A model generated the notes under the pieces. The model was given only the letters and a program-made list of their open reading frames with translations, had not been told where the DNA came from and did no database searches. Of a stretch of DNA of 39,782 nucleotides, positions 25,610 to 33,475 are shown piece by piece (positions within the stretch are counted from its first letter, which is position 1; each line of letters begins with the position of its first letter). Made by a program: the position numbers and the translations under genes. The DNA comes from Paenibacillus marchantiophytorum (lineage in GTDB: Bacteria > Bacillota > Bacilli > Paenibacillales > NBRC-103111), in assembly GCF_014640555.1 (NCBI RefSeq), contig NZ_BMHE01000061.1, positions 1 to 39,782 on the forward strand, given 5' to 3'.

Positions 25610-26026
25610 ATGAAACAAATTAGCAGTCGTTTTTCTATCGCGGTTCATATCCTGTCGCTAGTTGCGACGATTCCTTCGGAATGTACAGGCGATTTCATTG
25701 CAGGCAGTGTGAATACGAACCCAGTTATTATTCGTAAAATTATCGGTCTATTGAAGAAAGCCGGTTTTGTAGAAGTCAGAGCAGGGGTAGGCGGAACTTC
25801 GTTGCGTAAGCCTGCTGATCAGATTACATTGCTAGATGTGTACAGGGCAGTTGAAGTCATTGAGAATGGGGAATTGTTTAATTTCCACAATCATCCTAAT
25901 CCCAATTGTCTGGTGGGGAGCAACATTGAAGCCGCGCTTCGTGCGGAATTAAGGGATGCTCAAGCAGCTATGGAGCAGCGTCTAGGTCAAGTAACACTGG
26001 CACAATTGATCACTAAGTTTAAATAA
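25610..26026 (+). CDS. Rrf2-family transcriptional regulator (YwnA-like)
   Basis: 138 residues from ATG 25610, preceded by GGGTGA; GTG 25598 is in frame but too close to the promoter. The winged-helix N-terminus (FSIAVHILSLVAT, then NPVIIRKIIGLLKKAGFVEVRAGVGG, shortened here) is typical of Rrf2 proteins. Only two cysteines are present, at about 24 and 100, so the three-Cys iron-sulfur site of IscR/NsrR is absent. It therefore resembles the YwnA type, which probably senses other signals. It lies just upstream of an NAD(P)-binding oxidoreductase with which it shares a DNA motif. Confidence 0.85.
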   Translation: MKQISSRFSIAVHILSLVATIPSECTGDFIAGSVNTNPVIIRKIIGLLKKAGFVEVRAGVGGTSLRKPADQITLLDVYRAVEVIENGELFNFHNHPNPNCLVGSNIEAALRAELRDAQAAMEQRLGQVTLAQLITKFK

Positions 26027-26053
26027 AAATAGCTCTTCAATGAGCTAATTTTT
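26025..26053 (+). terminator. rho-independent terminator after rrf2
   Basis: TAGCTC (26030-26035) and GAGCTA (26042-26047) around TTCAAT, extended by flanking A and T runs with one bulged base. The A-rich left side makes it possibly bidirectional. Confidence 0.6.
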
Positions 26054-26062
26054 ATATATTTG

Positions 26063-26082
26063 TTGTAACTGAAATAGTTATA
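26063..26082 (+). promoter_or_regulatory. operator-like inverted repeat upstream of the oxidoreductase gene
   Basis: TTGTAACT-GAAAT-AGTTATAA (26063-26083) is an inverted repeat with seven of eight positions matching. The same 20-base motif, with 15 of 20 identical, occurs in opposite orientation over the rrf2 -10 box. Binding by the neighbouring Rrf2 protein is inferred. Confidence 0.5.
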
Positions 26083-26127
26083 ACTAAAGTTGTTCTATCA
26101 TACTTATTCATCATAGGAGGAATTACA

Positions 26128-26994
26128 ATGAAAATTTTGGTAACAGGTGCGACAGGACAATTGGGAGCAAAAGTGGTTGAGGCTTTACTTGCGACATTAC
26201 CGGCAGAAAGCTTAGCTGTCAGTGTGAGAGACACGGAGAAAGCGGCTGACTTGCGTACTCGCGGCGTAGACGTACGCCATGGCGATTTTGATCAACCGAG
26301 AACTTTGGATGAAGCTTTCACTGGCATAGATCGTTTACTTATCGTATCCACGCAAGGCGATAATGAAACAAGAATTCGCCAGCATCAAGCAGCGGTTTCA
26401 GCAGCGCAGCGGGCAGGAGTAGGTTTCATTGCTTATACAAGTGTGACAAATGCGGAAGAAACTTCACTTTTTCTAGCACCCGTACATCGTGCGACAGAAG
26501 ACGCCATTCGTAAAACCGGCATTCCGTACGCTTTTCTTCGAAATAACTGGTACATCGAGAATGAAGTAGGCACGATTCAAGGAATCTTAGCTGGAGCGCC
26601 ATTAGTCACATCAGCGGGTGAAGGGAAAGTAGGCTGGGCTTCCCGCGGCGATTATGCGCAAGCTGCAGCTCAAGTATTGGCAAGCAGCGGGCATGAGAAC
26701 ACGATATATGAGCTGTCAGGCGCACCTATCTCACATGCGGATTTGGCAAAAATTCTGGGAGAGGCACTCAATCGTGAAGTTCAGGTCCAGCAAGTAGATG
26801 ATGAAACTTATGGCGCGATTATGGCCGGAGCAGGGGTTCCAGAACCGGTTGTTCCTATCCTAGTAGCGATTCAAAATGGAATTCGAGATGGAGTATTGGA
26901 TGTAACTAGCTCGGATCTTGAGACTTTGCTTGGTCGTAAAGCAACTCCTTTGCAAGAAGTGATTAAGGAAATCGTTGCCAATCTGAATGCCTAA
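26128..26994 (+). CDS. NmrA/QorB-type atypical SDR NAD(P)-dependent oxidoreductase
   Basis: This 288-residue protein has GATGQLGAKV (7-16), the atypical SDR dinucleotide motif, followed by VRHGDFDQPRTLDEAF and FIAYTSV. AFLRNNWYIEN and APISHADLAKILGEAL match the E. coli QorB (quinone reductase) and NmrA-like class. It likely reduces quinones or senses NAD(P). AGGAGG at 26115-26120 precedes ATG 26128. The Rrf2 gene lies about 100 bases upstream, and the shared motif suggests control of this gene by that regulator. Confidence 0.85.
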   Translation: MKILVTGATGQLGAKVVEALLATLPAESLAVSVRDTEKAADLRTRGVDVRHGDFDQPRTLDEAFTGIDRLLIVSTQGDNETRIRQHQAAVSAAQRAGVGFIAYTSVTNAEETSLFLAPVHRATEDAIRKTGIPYAFLRNNWYIENEVGTIQGILAGAPLVTSAGEGKVGWASRGDYAQAAAQVLASSGHENTIYELSGAPISHADLAKILGEALNREVQVQQVDDETYGAIMAGAGVPEPVVPILVAIQNGIRDGVLDVTSSDLETLLGRKATPLQEVIKEIVANLNA

Positions 26995-27020
26995 TTAAAT
27001 TGCTATTTAATTGAAGAGAG

Positions 27021-27064
27021 CTGCCCTTTCTGCCATCATTTTGGCTTTCTGGGCAGTTTTTTTT
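27021..27064 (+). terminator. rho-independent terminator
   Basis: CTGCCC (27021-27026) pairs with GGGCAG (27051-27056) around an inner GCCA/TGGC stem, followed by eight T. Confidence 0.8.
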
Positions 27065-27152
27065 AGGAATTGAGTTGAAACCTCTGGGGAATATTATGTC
27101 CGAAGAGATCGTCGTCGTGATGAAGTAGGACAACCATGAGGAGGCAAGGAAA

Positions 27153-27719
27153 GTGGAGAAATGGCTGCTAAGGACTTTATTCCTGACTTCAATGGCTTCA
27201 ATGCCATTTATTTTGAAAAGAAAAAATCTATTAATGTACTTAACCATTTTCTTTGCAAAAGGGGTACTATCGACTTCAATGGATTCGTATTTTATTAAAA
27301 GGAAGAGAATTTCTTATCCCGTAAGACCGTTCTCCAAAACTTTTGACACCAATGTGCTGTATGATTTATTGTTTTATCCCCTGCTAAGTGTGATCTGGGT
27401 CAGATATACCTATCACAGTAAGCCTCGTGAGTTGATGATAAGAAGTTTATATTTCAGTGTCCCGATGTCTCTGCTGCAGTGGGCTTTGGAGAAGAAAACG
27501 AAGTTGTTTAATTGGAAGTCGTGGTCCGTTTTCCATACGTTCGCTTCGATTAATTTCACCTTATTCACCATTAGGGGGTTCGTTGGGCTTGTAAGACGAA
27601 TGCTTCCATCCCAAACGCTGCCAGCTATGGCGCATAGAAAAGAACCCGTTCTACCAACGCATATGATGATGTCCAATTCGGTTGACAACTCGAATCCCGC
27701 TCAGGCATATAGACATTGA
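27153..27719 (+). CDS. CBO0543-family membrane protein
   Basis: 188 residues from GTG 27153, eight bases after GGAGG (27140-27144). About four to five TM helices are visible, along with the FAKGVLSTSMDSYFIKRKRISYPVRPF segment (shortened here) and an FNWKSWSVFHTFASINF loop, which I associate with the CBO0543 family found in endospore formers. Role unknown. It is monocistronic, closed by a perfect terminator. Confidence 0.65.
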   Translation: MEKWLLRTLFLTSMASMPFILKRKNLLMYLTIFFAKGVLSTSMDSYFIKRKRISYPVRPFSKTFDTNVLYDLLFYPLLSVIWVRYTYHSKPRELMIRSLYFSVPMSLLQWALEKKTKLFNWKSWSVFHTFASINFTLFTIRGFVGLVRRMLPSQTLPAMAHRKEPVLPTHMMMSNSVDNSNPAQAYRH

Positions 27720-27731
27720 TCAAATATCCTT

Positions 27732-27766
27732 GAGACCCACAGCCTGTTGCTGTGGGTCTCTTTTTT
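27732..27766 (+). terminator. rho-independent terminator
   Basis: GAGACCCACAG (27732-27742) and CTGTGGGTCTC (27750-27760) form a perfect 11-bp stem with a seven-base loop and six T. Confidence 0.95.
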
Positions 27767-27915
27767 GTCATTGGAAGAAATTCAGGATTGGGTAGCTTAT
27801 TGAAGAAAATTTTTGTTTCTTTTTACAGTAATTACCTGCCGATTCAAAGAGGATTGTGTGATAAACTAAAACTGAATGTTTAGAATGTGTATGAGGCATC
27901 TTTTAATAGACAAAA

Positions 27916-27945
27916 TTCGATTTTAAGACCTAAATCATTTATAAT
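27916..27945 (+). promoter_or_regulatory. probable sigma-A promoter of the exopolysaccharide operon
   Basis: TATAAT (27940-27945) is a perfect -10 box. TTCGAT (27916-27921) is an acceptable -35 at an 18-base spacing. It lies 70 bases before the ydaJ-like start, the first gene of a six-gene run without internal terminators. Confidence 0.5.
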
Positions 27946-28013
27946 AGTAAGGACAATTTTATGCGAAAGCATTCGATAAATGAAATGTTTGCGGTTGGGT
28001 AAAGGAGGTTATT

Positions 28014-29138
28014 ATGATTAAGAGACGTTACTTGCTCTGCAGCAGTGTAGTCCTTTTTTTGCTGCTTACAGCTTGTCAGGCGGATGGTTCGACTGCTAAA
28101 CGGCTGGATGCTAAGAACGTCAAACACTCGTACGGCGAGCAGCTACAGGTCACTCAAAATCGTGACATTTTGTATCAATTTATTACAAAAAAACTTACTG
28201 GTAGTTATGGTGTCTATACCAATCTACTAGAAACAGATCAAACGAGCGAAGCGGCAACAGGTCACGAAGTGTTGAGTGAATCTGCTGGTCTCTTGATGAG
28301 ATATTATGCCTTAACAGGTCAGAAAGAGCGATTCGATGAGCAGTGGCAGCTTGTGAAACAAACTTTTGATCTGTCAACGGGTTTTAGTTATCGCTATAGC
28401 CCTAAGTTGCAGAAAAAATTTACACTTAATGCCTCAGTAGATGATCTGCGAATTATTCGGGCGTTGGCCGAAGCTTCACTTATGTTCCATACGGATGGCT
28501 ATAAAGCGGAGTTAGAGGCTTACGGGAAACGATTTTACCAAAACAATATCGCAAATGACCAGTTGTATGATTTCTATGATGAAACCTACAAAATGAGGAA
28601 TACCTTCATTACCTTATGCTACATAGATACCCTATCTTTGAAGCTGCTCGAAGTACCTAAAGCCAATAAATCCAACCTGGAATCAAACATGCTTAAGATT
28701 GCCAAGGAGGGTTACTTGTCCGATGAGTTTCCCTTTTATCAAACACGATATGATTACAAAACGCGCGCTTACCAATCGGAAAATATCAATACGGTAGAGT
28801 CCTTGTTGACCATTTTGAATTTGGCAGAAGTTGGGCAGCAGAAAGACGCAAGTATTCAATTTGTAAAAGAACAAGTGAAAGCCGGAACTTTGGTTGGTCA
28901 ATACTCGGTAGAAGGAAAGCCTTTGAACGATGTAAGGTCTACAGCCATTTATGCGATGGCAGCCATTCTAGGTTCTATTATTGGGGATAAGGAATTGTAT
29001 GAAACTAGTATTCAAAGAATGAATGAGTTTCAAATTTTGGATCAACAAAGCCCCATATATGGCGGATTCGGAGATACGCAGGTTCAACAAGCTTACTCCT
29101 TTGATAATCTGATGGCTTTACTAGCGTTAGCTAACTAG
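28014..29138 (+). CDS. ydaJ: GH8-like lipoprotein glycosidase (YdaJ-like)
   Basis: 374 residues beginning with a lipoprotein signal and LLTAC (Cys21), so it should be attached to the outer face of the membrane. The (alpha/alpha)6-barrel pattern of glycoside hydrolase family 8 is visible: Glu89 in VLSESAGLLMRYY, in the position of the catalytic acid, and Asp143/Asp144 in NASVDDLRIIRAL, matching the ATDADLxIAxAL motif. In B. subtilis YdaJ has this plan and is part of ydaJKLMN. It probably trims or releases the exopolysaccharide, as BcsZ does for cellulose. AAAGGAGG precedes ATG 28014. Confidence 0.8.
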   Translation: MIKRRYLLCSSVVLFLLLTACQADGSTAKRLDAKNVKHSYGEQLQVTQNRDILYQFITKKLTGSYGVYTNLLETDQTSEAATGHEVLSESAGLLMRYYALTGQKERFDEQWQLVKQTFDLSTGFSYRYSPKLQKKFTLNASVDDLRIIRALAEASLMFHTDGYKAELEAYGKRFYQNNIANDQLYDFYDETYKMRNTFITLCYIDTLSLKLLEVPKANKSNLESNMLKIAKEGYLSDEFPFYQTRYDYKTRAYQSENINTVESLLTILNLAEVGQQKDASIQFVKEQVKAGTLVGQYSVEGKPLNDVRSTAIYAMAAILGSIIGDKELYETSIQRMNEFQILDQQSPIYGGFGDTQVQQAYSFDNLMALLALAN

Positions 29139-29153
29139 GAGGGAGGGGATGTG

Positions 29154-30638
29154 ATGAACAGCAGCGTTATGCGAGGGGTACTTCGTTACCTGTCACCTGC
29201 TGCTTTCGCCGCTGCTTGTGTGATGCTGATCTCAGCTGTCGCACTTTTTATGCAACCTTATATCGGGATGGCCGATAACGGCGACTTTTTTCGGATTTTA
29301 TACAGTAACGGACTCTACTTCAACGATCCCAACTATAACAGCCAGTATCTTGGTTTTTTCGTGAAAAATTACGGAATCTATCAATATTATAACGAGAATG
29401 GCGCAACTCTATACTCCTCTCAATCTTTGTTTATCAAGGCCTCCATGTATGTGAATCACATTTTCCATGATGCGCAGAACTTTGATATTCGTTATCAAGC
29501 CATGCTATATCTAGTGCTCTATGTAATCGCTGTTTATTTGTTGGTGGAGGCGCTGACCTGGAAAATATCCAAAAAGAAAGGTTATCTCATCGCAGTCATT
29601 GCTATTTTTATTTTGGGTGACACGGGTTATACGGCCTACTTTAATTCCTTTTATAGTGAAAGTGTCGTACTCCTTATGACGGTACTCCTGTTCGCCGCGG
29701 GGTTGCTATTATATCGGAAAAGATATAACGACTACGTCTTGTTAGCTGTATTTGTGTTAAGCGCTATCGCTTTAACGACAAGTAAGCAGCAGAATGCTCC
29801 GGTCGGCATCATAACGGCTGTTCTAGGCATTTTCATTATCTATATTCGCAAAAAGCGAAGTTATCGAATCGTTACCCTAATCTCACTCTTTGTCATGCTT
29901 GGTGTGGGGATTGGTACTTACGTCCTTATTCCCAAAGAGTTTGTCAATATTAACAAGTACCATGCGATGACTCGCGGGGTGCTTATGGATTCCGTTAATC
30001 CGGAGAAGACGTTGGAAACCTTTGGCATTAATAAGCAATATGCGGTTCTAAATGGAAGTTTGTACTATAATCCGTACGCTTCGGTTGATGTTAATTCCAA
30101 GATGCTGCAAGACAATTTCTACAGCAAGTATGGATTTGGATCGATATTGTCGTACTATCTGTCTCATCCTGATCAAGCGGGGAACATGCTCAATCTGGCC
30201 GCTCGTGATGGATTCACCATCAGACCCAAAGCAATGGGGAATTACGAGCAGTCGGTTGGAAAATCATTCGGCGCGCAGACCGTCTTTTTTTCAGGATATA
30301 GCCTATTGAAAGACGCCCTTTCACCCAAAACTTTCGGATTCATCATTCTCTGGATTCTGATTGTCTTGGGGTTGTACACACCAGCATTCGTTGCTGCTAT
30401 CCGTCAACGTCAATGGAGGAGCGCTCTGAGACTCCCGTTAATTGTGATGATGATTCTGATGGGATTGTCTGGTATTTTCGTTTCGATTATCGGGGCAGGT
30501 GACGCGGATCTATCAAAGCACGAATTTTTGTTTACATTAACCTTTGATTTGGTGTCTTTATTGACAGTTGTCGATGTATTGGCCAAACGGCTCTGGAACA
30601 ACGAACCCATTAACGAACTAGAGACCGACGAAAGCTAA
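29154..30638 (+). CDS. polytopic membrane protein, possible GT-C glycosyltransferase
   Basis: 494 residues from ATG 29154, which has AGGAGGGAGGGG upstream; GTG 29151 is an alternative. About ten TM helices are predicted. An acidic GMADNGDFFRILY loop (Asp41, Asp44) follows the first helix, on the side where GT-C glycosyltransferases keep their catalytic Asp, and there is a long extracellular loop near residues 260-370. This gene has no counterpart in the B. subtilis ydaJKLMN set as I know it. It may add a side group to the polymer or act in polymer or lipid-linked sugar handling. The GT-C reading is an inference from topology. Confidence 0.65.
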   Translation: MNSSVMRGVLRYLSPAAFAAACVMLISAVALFMQPYIGMADNGDFFRILYSNGLYFNDPNYNSQYLGFFVKNYGIYQYYNENGATLYSSQSLFIKASMYVNHIFHDAQNFDIRYQAMLYLVLYVIAVYLLVEALTWKISKKKGYLIAVIAIFILGDTGYTAYFNSFYSESVVLLMTVLLFAAGLLLYRKRYNDYVLLAVFVLSAIALTTSKQQNAPVGIITAVLGIFIIYIRKKRSYRIVTLISLFVMLGVGIGTYVLIPKEFVNINKYHAMTRGVLMDSVNPEKTLETFGINKQYAVLNGSLYYNPYASVDVNSKMLQDNFYSKYGFGSILSYYLSHPDQAGNMLNLAARDGFTIRPKAMGNYEQSVGKSFGAQTVFFSGYSLLKDALSPKTFGFIILWILIVLGLYTPAFVAAIRQRQWRSALRLPLIVMMILMGLSGIFVSIIGAGDADLSKHEFLFTLTFDLVSLLTVVDVLAKRLWNNEPINELETDES

Positions 30639-30650
30639 GGAGGGGACGAG

Positions 30651-32213
30651 ATGCAGAATCGGCGAATCTTTCTACTAGGACTCCTACTTATGATTGTACT
30701 TGCAGGATTACCCTATTCAAAAGCTGATGCAGCTAATACGCCTAAGCCGGATTCCGTACTTTTACTTTACGACAGTGCAGCGATCAGTACGCCAAAGGAA
30801 GGTAATGTCGAGGCGCTTGAACGCTTGCTGGCTTCTTTTGGAACTCAAGTTACCGTGCATTCTTACGATCAATATCAAGCAGGGATGCTGATGAATTACA
30901 CCAAGGTTATTTCAGTACGCAATGCGGACGATTTATTTCAAATACCTGATAGTTACAAGCAGGATTTGGGTAACTATCAGGGAGACTTCCTGCATATCGG
31001 GAATCAAGTTCCCATGAATGTTCAGCAGGCATTAGGACTCGATGAACAGAACGTAGAGCAGGACATTGCAAGCCTGAAGATTGGACAGCTGAGTCAAAAA
31101 GCGATAATGGTTAATGGAATTTCCTATGTAACCAAGTATACGGGTAAGGCCTATGGCAGTTTGACGTCAGACAAGCTAAAATCAGCTGCGCCCTACGCCG
31201 TTTCCAATGGAAAGTACGGTTATATTCCCTATATGGTAAAAGGCAATTTGACTGAATTAGCCGCGGCCTATTTATTGAGAGATTGGCTGTCAGTAAAGTC
31301 GAATCATCAACTTTACTTGCTGCTGGATGAGATCTATCCCTTCTCGAACTTGGCCTTGTTGGATGAATTGGCCGATCGCTTGTATGAGGCAGGCATCCCG
31401 TTCATAGCCAATGTGCAGCCGGTTCTTAGCAATCTTGATTATCCAGCCGCGCAGCGTTACCTCGAAACGTTAAAACATGTGCAGTCCCGAAATGGCAGCA
31501 TCGTTGTGAACGCTCCAGTTGTTGCTTCTACGATCAGCCAGGATATCACCGTTTTGAAATCGGAAATGAGCTCATTTCTTGATGCTTTGGCAGGATACGG
31601 TATTGTCCCGCTCGGAATAGGGTCTGAAATGTATTGGACCTATGACGATCATTATGCAGTCAATGGCTTGTCTTATTTTGATTCTAGCATCCTGTTTCCA
31701 AACGAGCATGTCATGTACCGTGCGAGGACTGACAAATCACAAGCTTTCGGTTCTTCCGTCTACACGATTCCAGCCGATGTTTTGAAATCCTATGTAGCCC
31801 AAGGTCAAATTTTGGAACCACTGCCGATGGACGCTGCACTTGTTTATGCATTCCCCGATAACAATAAGAAACTTGATACCCTGATGTCATCTTTGATCCA
31901 AGATTGGACGTTATTTTCTGATTACAAATATGAGGACCACACGGTTCGAACGCAAGTGAATGAAATGGGATCGGGCAAGGGGCAGCTTCACATTAACGGG
32001 CAAACCATTTTGTTAAATAGTGTTCTCAAAGACATCTCAGCGGATCATGCTTATGTCCAAGAAGGCAAGAAAAGTTTAACAAACTTGTTTTCTGTACAAA
32101 ATAAAGTATTCATTATTTTAATCGCCTCAACGCTTCTCATTTTCAGCGCTTTTTTATTTATCGGGTACCGTCTCTACAAACGAAAATACACGCATACGGG
32201 GAGACAGCTATGA
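30651..32213 (+). CDS. ydaL: DUF2334 deacetylase-fold protein (YdaL-like)
   Basis: 520 residues with a signal peptide (1-28), a large outer domain and a single C-terminal TM helix (about 484-505), so the domain is outside the cell. The DUF2334/polysaccharide-deacetylase-like region begins at LYLLLDEIYPFSNL (222-235). The usual metal-binding DD is Asp226-Glu227, and the later His of the LHGY motif is Asn287 in SIVVNAPVV, so catalysis may be weakened or lost. AAGGAGGGG precedes ATG 30651. Its stop overlaps the next start (ATGA), showing translational coupling with the synthase. Confidence 0.8.
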   Translation: MQNRRIFLLGLLLMIVLAGLPYSKADAANTPKPDSVLLLYDSAAISTPKEGNVEALERLLASFGTQVTVHSYDQYQAGMLMNYTKVISVRNADDLFQIPDSYKQDLGNYQGDFLHIGNQVPMNVQQALGLDEQNVEQDIASLKIGQLSQKAIMVNGISYVTKYTGKAYGSLTSDKLKSAAPYAVSNGKYGYIPYMVKGNLTELAAAYLLRDWLSVKSNHQLYLLLDEIYPFSNLALLDELADRLYEAGIPFIANVQPVLSNLDYPAAQRYLETLKHVQSRNGSIVVNAPVVASTISQDITVLKSEMSSFLDALAGYGIVPLGIGSEMYWTYDDHYAVNGLSYFDSSILFPNEHVMYRARTDKSQAFGSSVYTIPADVLKSYVAQGQILEPLPMDAALVYAFPDNNKKLDTLMSSLIQDWTLFSDYKYEDHTVRTQVNEMGSGKGQLHINGQTILLNSVLKDISADHAYVQEGKKSLTNLFSVQNKVFIILIASTLLIFSAFLFIGYRLYKRKYTHTGRQL

Positions 32214-33460
32214 CAATTGCAGACATCCTCATGTTAATCTCGGTCATTTGTATCTGGTCATTGCTCCTTGTGAATGTTGTTCTCATTGTCGCCGGTTACC
32301 TGTACTACATTGAAATTGAAAATAAACCGATTCCCCCTCTGAAGGGTGAAACGCCTTTCGTTTCGATCATGGTTCCGGCCCACAATGAGGGGAAAGTGAT
32401 TATGAAGACCGTCGAATCTTTGCTTGCCTTAGACTATCCGAATGATCGATATGAGATCATCGTTATTAACGATAATTCCTCCGACAACAGCAGTGTGTTG
32501 CTTAAACATCTTCAATCGAAGTACCCGGAGAGGAACTTGACGATTATCAACACGGATGCTGTGACAGGGGGCAAAGGCAAATCTAACGCTTTGAACATCG
32601 GTTTTCAGAAAAGTAAAGGAGAATATATTGCGATCTATGACGCTGATAACACACCGGAGAAGAAGGCGCTGCTCTATTTAGTTTCAGAGATTACAAACGA
32701 CCCCACACTTGGGGCAGTGATTGGTAAATTCCGCACACGCAATCGAGATGCTAATCTGTTGACGCGCTTTATCAATATAGAAACTTTGTCCTTTCAATGG
32801 ATGGCACAGGCAGGCAGATGGAAGTTGTTTAAACTGTGCACGATTCCGGGCACGAATTTCATCATGCGGCGTGAGATCGTCGAGCGTATCGGAGGTTGGG
32901 ATGTCAAGGCGATCGCGGAGGATACGGAAATCAGTTTTCGCATTTATATGATGGGCTACCGAATCAAGTTCCAGCCCAAATCCGTCACTTGGGAGCAGGA
33001 GCCTCAAACGGTCAAAGTCTGGTTTAAACAGCGGACAAGGTGGGCCAAAGGTAATATTTATGTCATCGTCAAAAATGTGCCGTTGTTATTCAAAAGATCG
33101 GCTCGCAATATCCGCTTCGATATTATTTATTTTCTTTCGATTTACTTTTTGCTGCTGACTTCGCTCATGATGTCGGATTTACTTCTTGTGCTTCACGCGC
33201 TTGGTTATATAACGACAACGATTGCTAGTTTCAGTTCTTTTTTATGGGTACTTGCGATTACGCTGTTCGTAGTAGGCACCTTCATAACTCTTGTCACTGA
33301 AAAAGGAGAGATGAGGCTGTCCAATATATGGATTATTATGCTTATGTACGTATCGTACTGTCAGATGTGGATGGTCGTCGCGGCTTACGGCATGTATACA
33401 TACTTAAAAGATTTAGTATTTAAAAGAGAAGCAAAATGGTACAAAACCGAAAGGTTTTAG
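32210..33460 (+). CDS. ydaM: family 2 processive glycosyltransferase (YdaM-like)
   Basis: 416 residues: an N-terminal TM helix (about 8-30), a GT-A catalytic domain and three C-terminal TM helices. The active-site set is complete: NDNS after the second strand, DAD (144-146), AEDTE with the acidic base (236-240) and QRTRW (274-278). This is the cellulose/hyaluronan-synthase type of processive enzyme, which polymerises a nucleotide sugar and extrudes the chain through its TM channel. Unlike BcsA it ends without a PilZ domain, so c-di-GMP control must come from another protein, probably the GGDEF-like partner encoded two genes downstream. Confidence 0.9.
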   Translation: MTIADILMLISVICIWSLLLVNVVLIVAGYLYYIEIENKPIPPLKGETPFVSIMVPAHNEGKVIMKTVESLLALDYPNDRYEIIVINDNSSDNSSVLLKHLQSKYPERNLTIINTDAVTGGKGKSNALNIGFQKSKGEYIAIYDADNTPEKKALLYLVSEITNDPTLGAVIGKFRTRNRDANLLTRFINIETLSFQWMAQAGRWKLFKLCTIPGTNFIMRREIVERIGGWDVKAIAEDTEISFRIYMMGYRIKFQPKSVTWEQEPQTVKVWFKQRTRWAKGNIYVIVKNVPLLFKRSARNIRFDIIYFLSIYFLLLTSLMMSDLLLVLHALGYITTTIASFSSFLWVLAITLFVVGTFITLVTEKGEMRLSNIWIIMLMYVSYCQMWMVVAAYGMYTYLKDLVFKREAKWYKTERF

Positions 33461-33475
33461 CTAGGAGTGAGTGAT

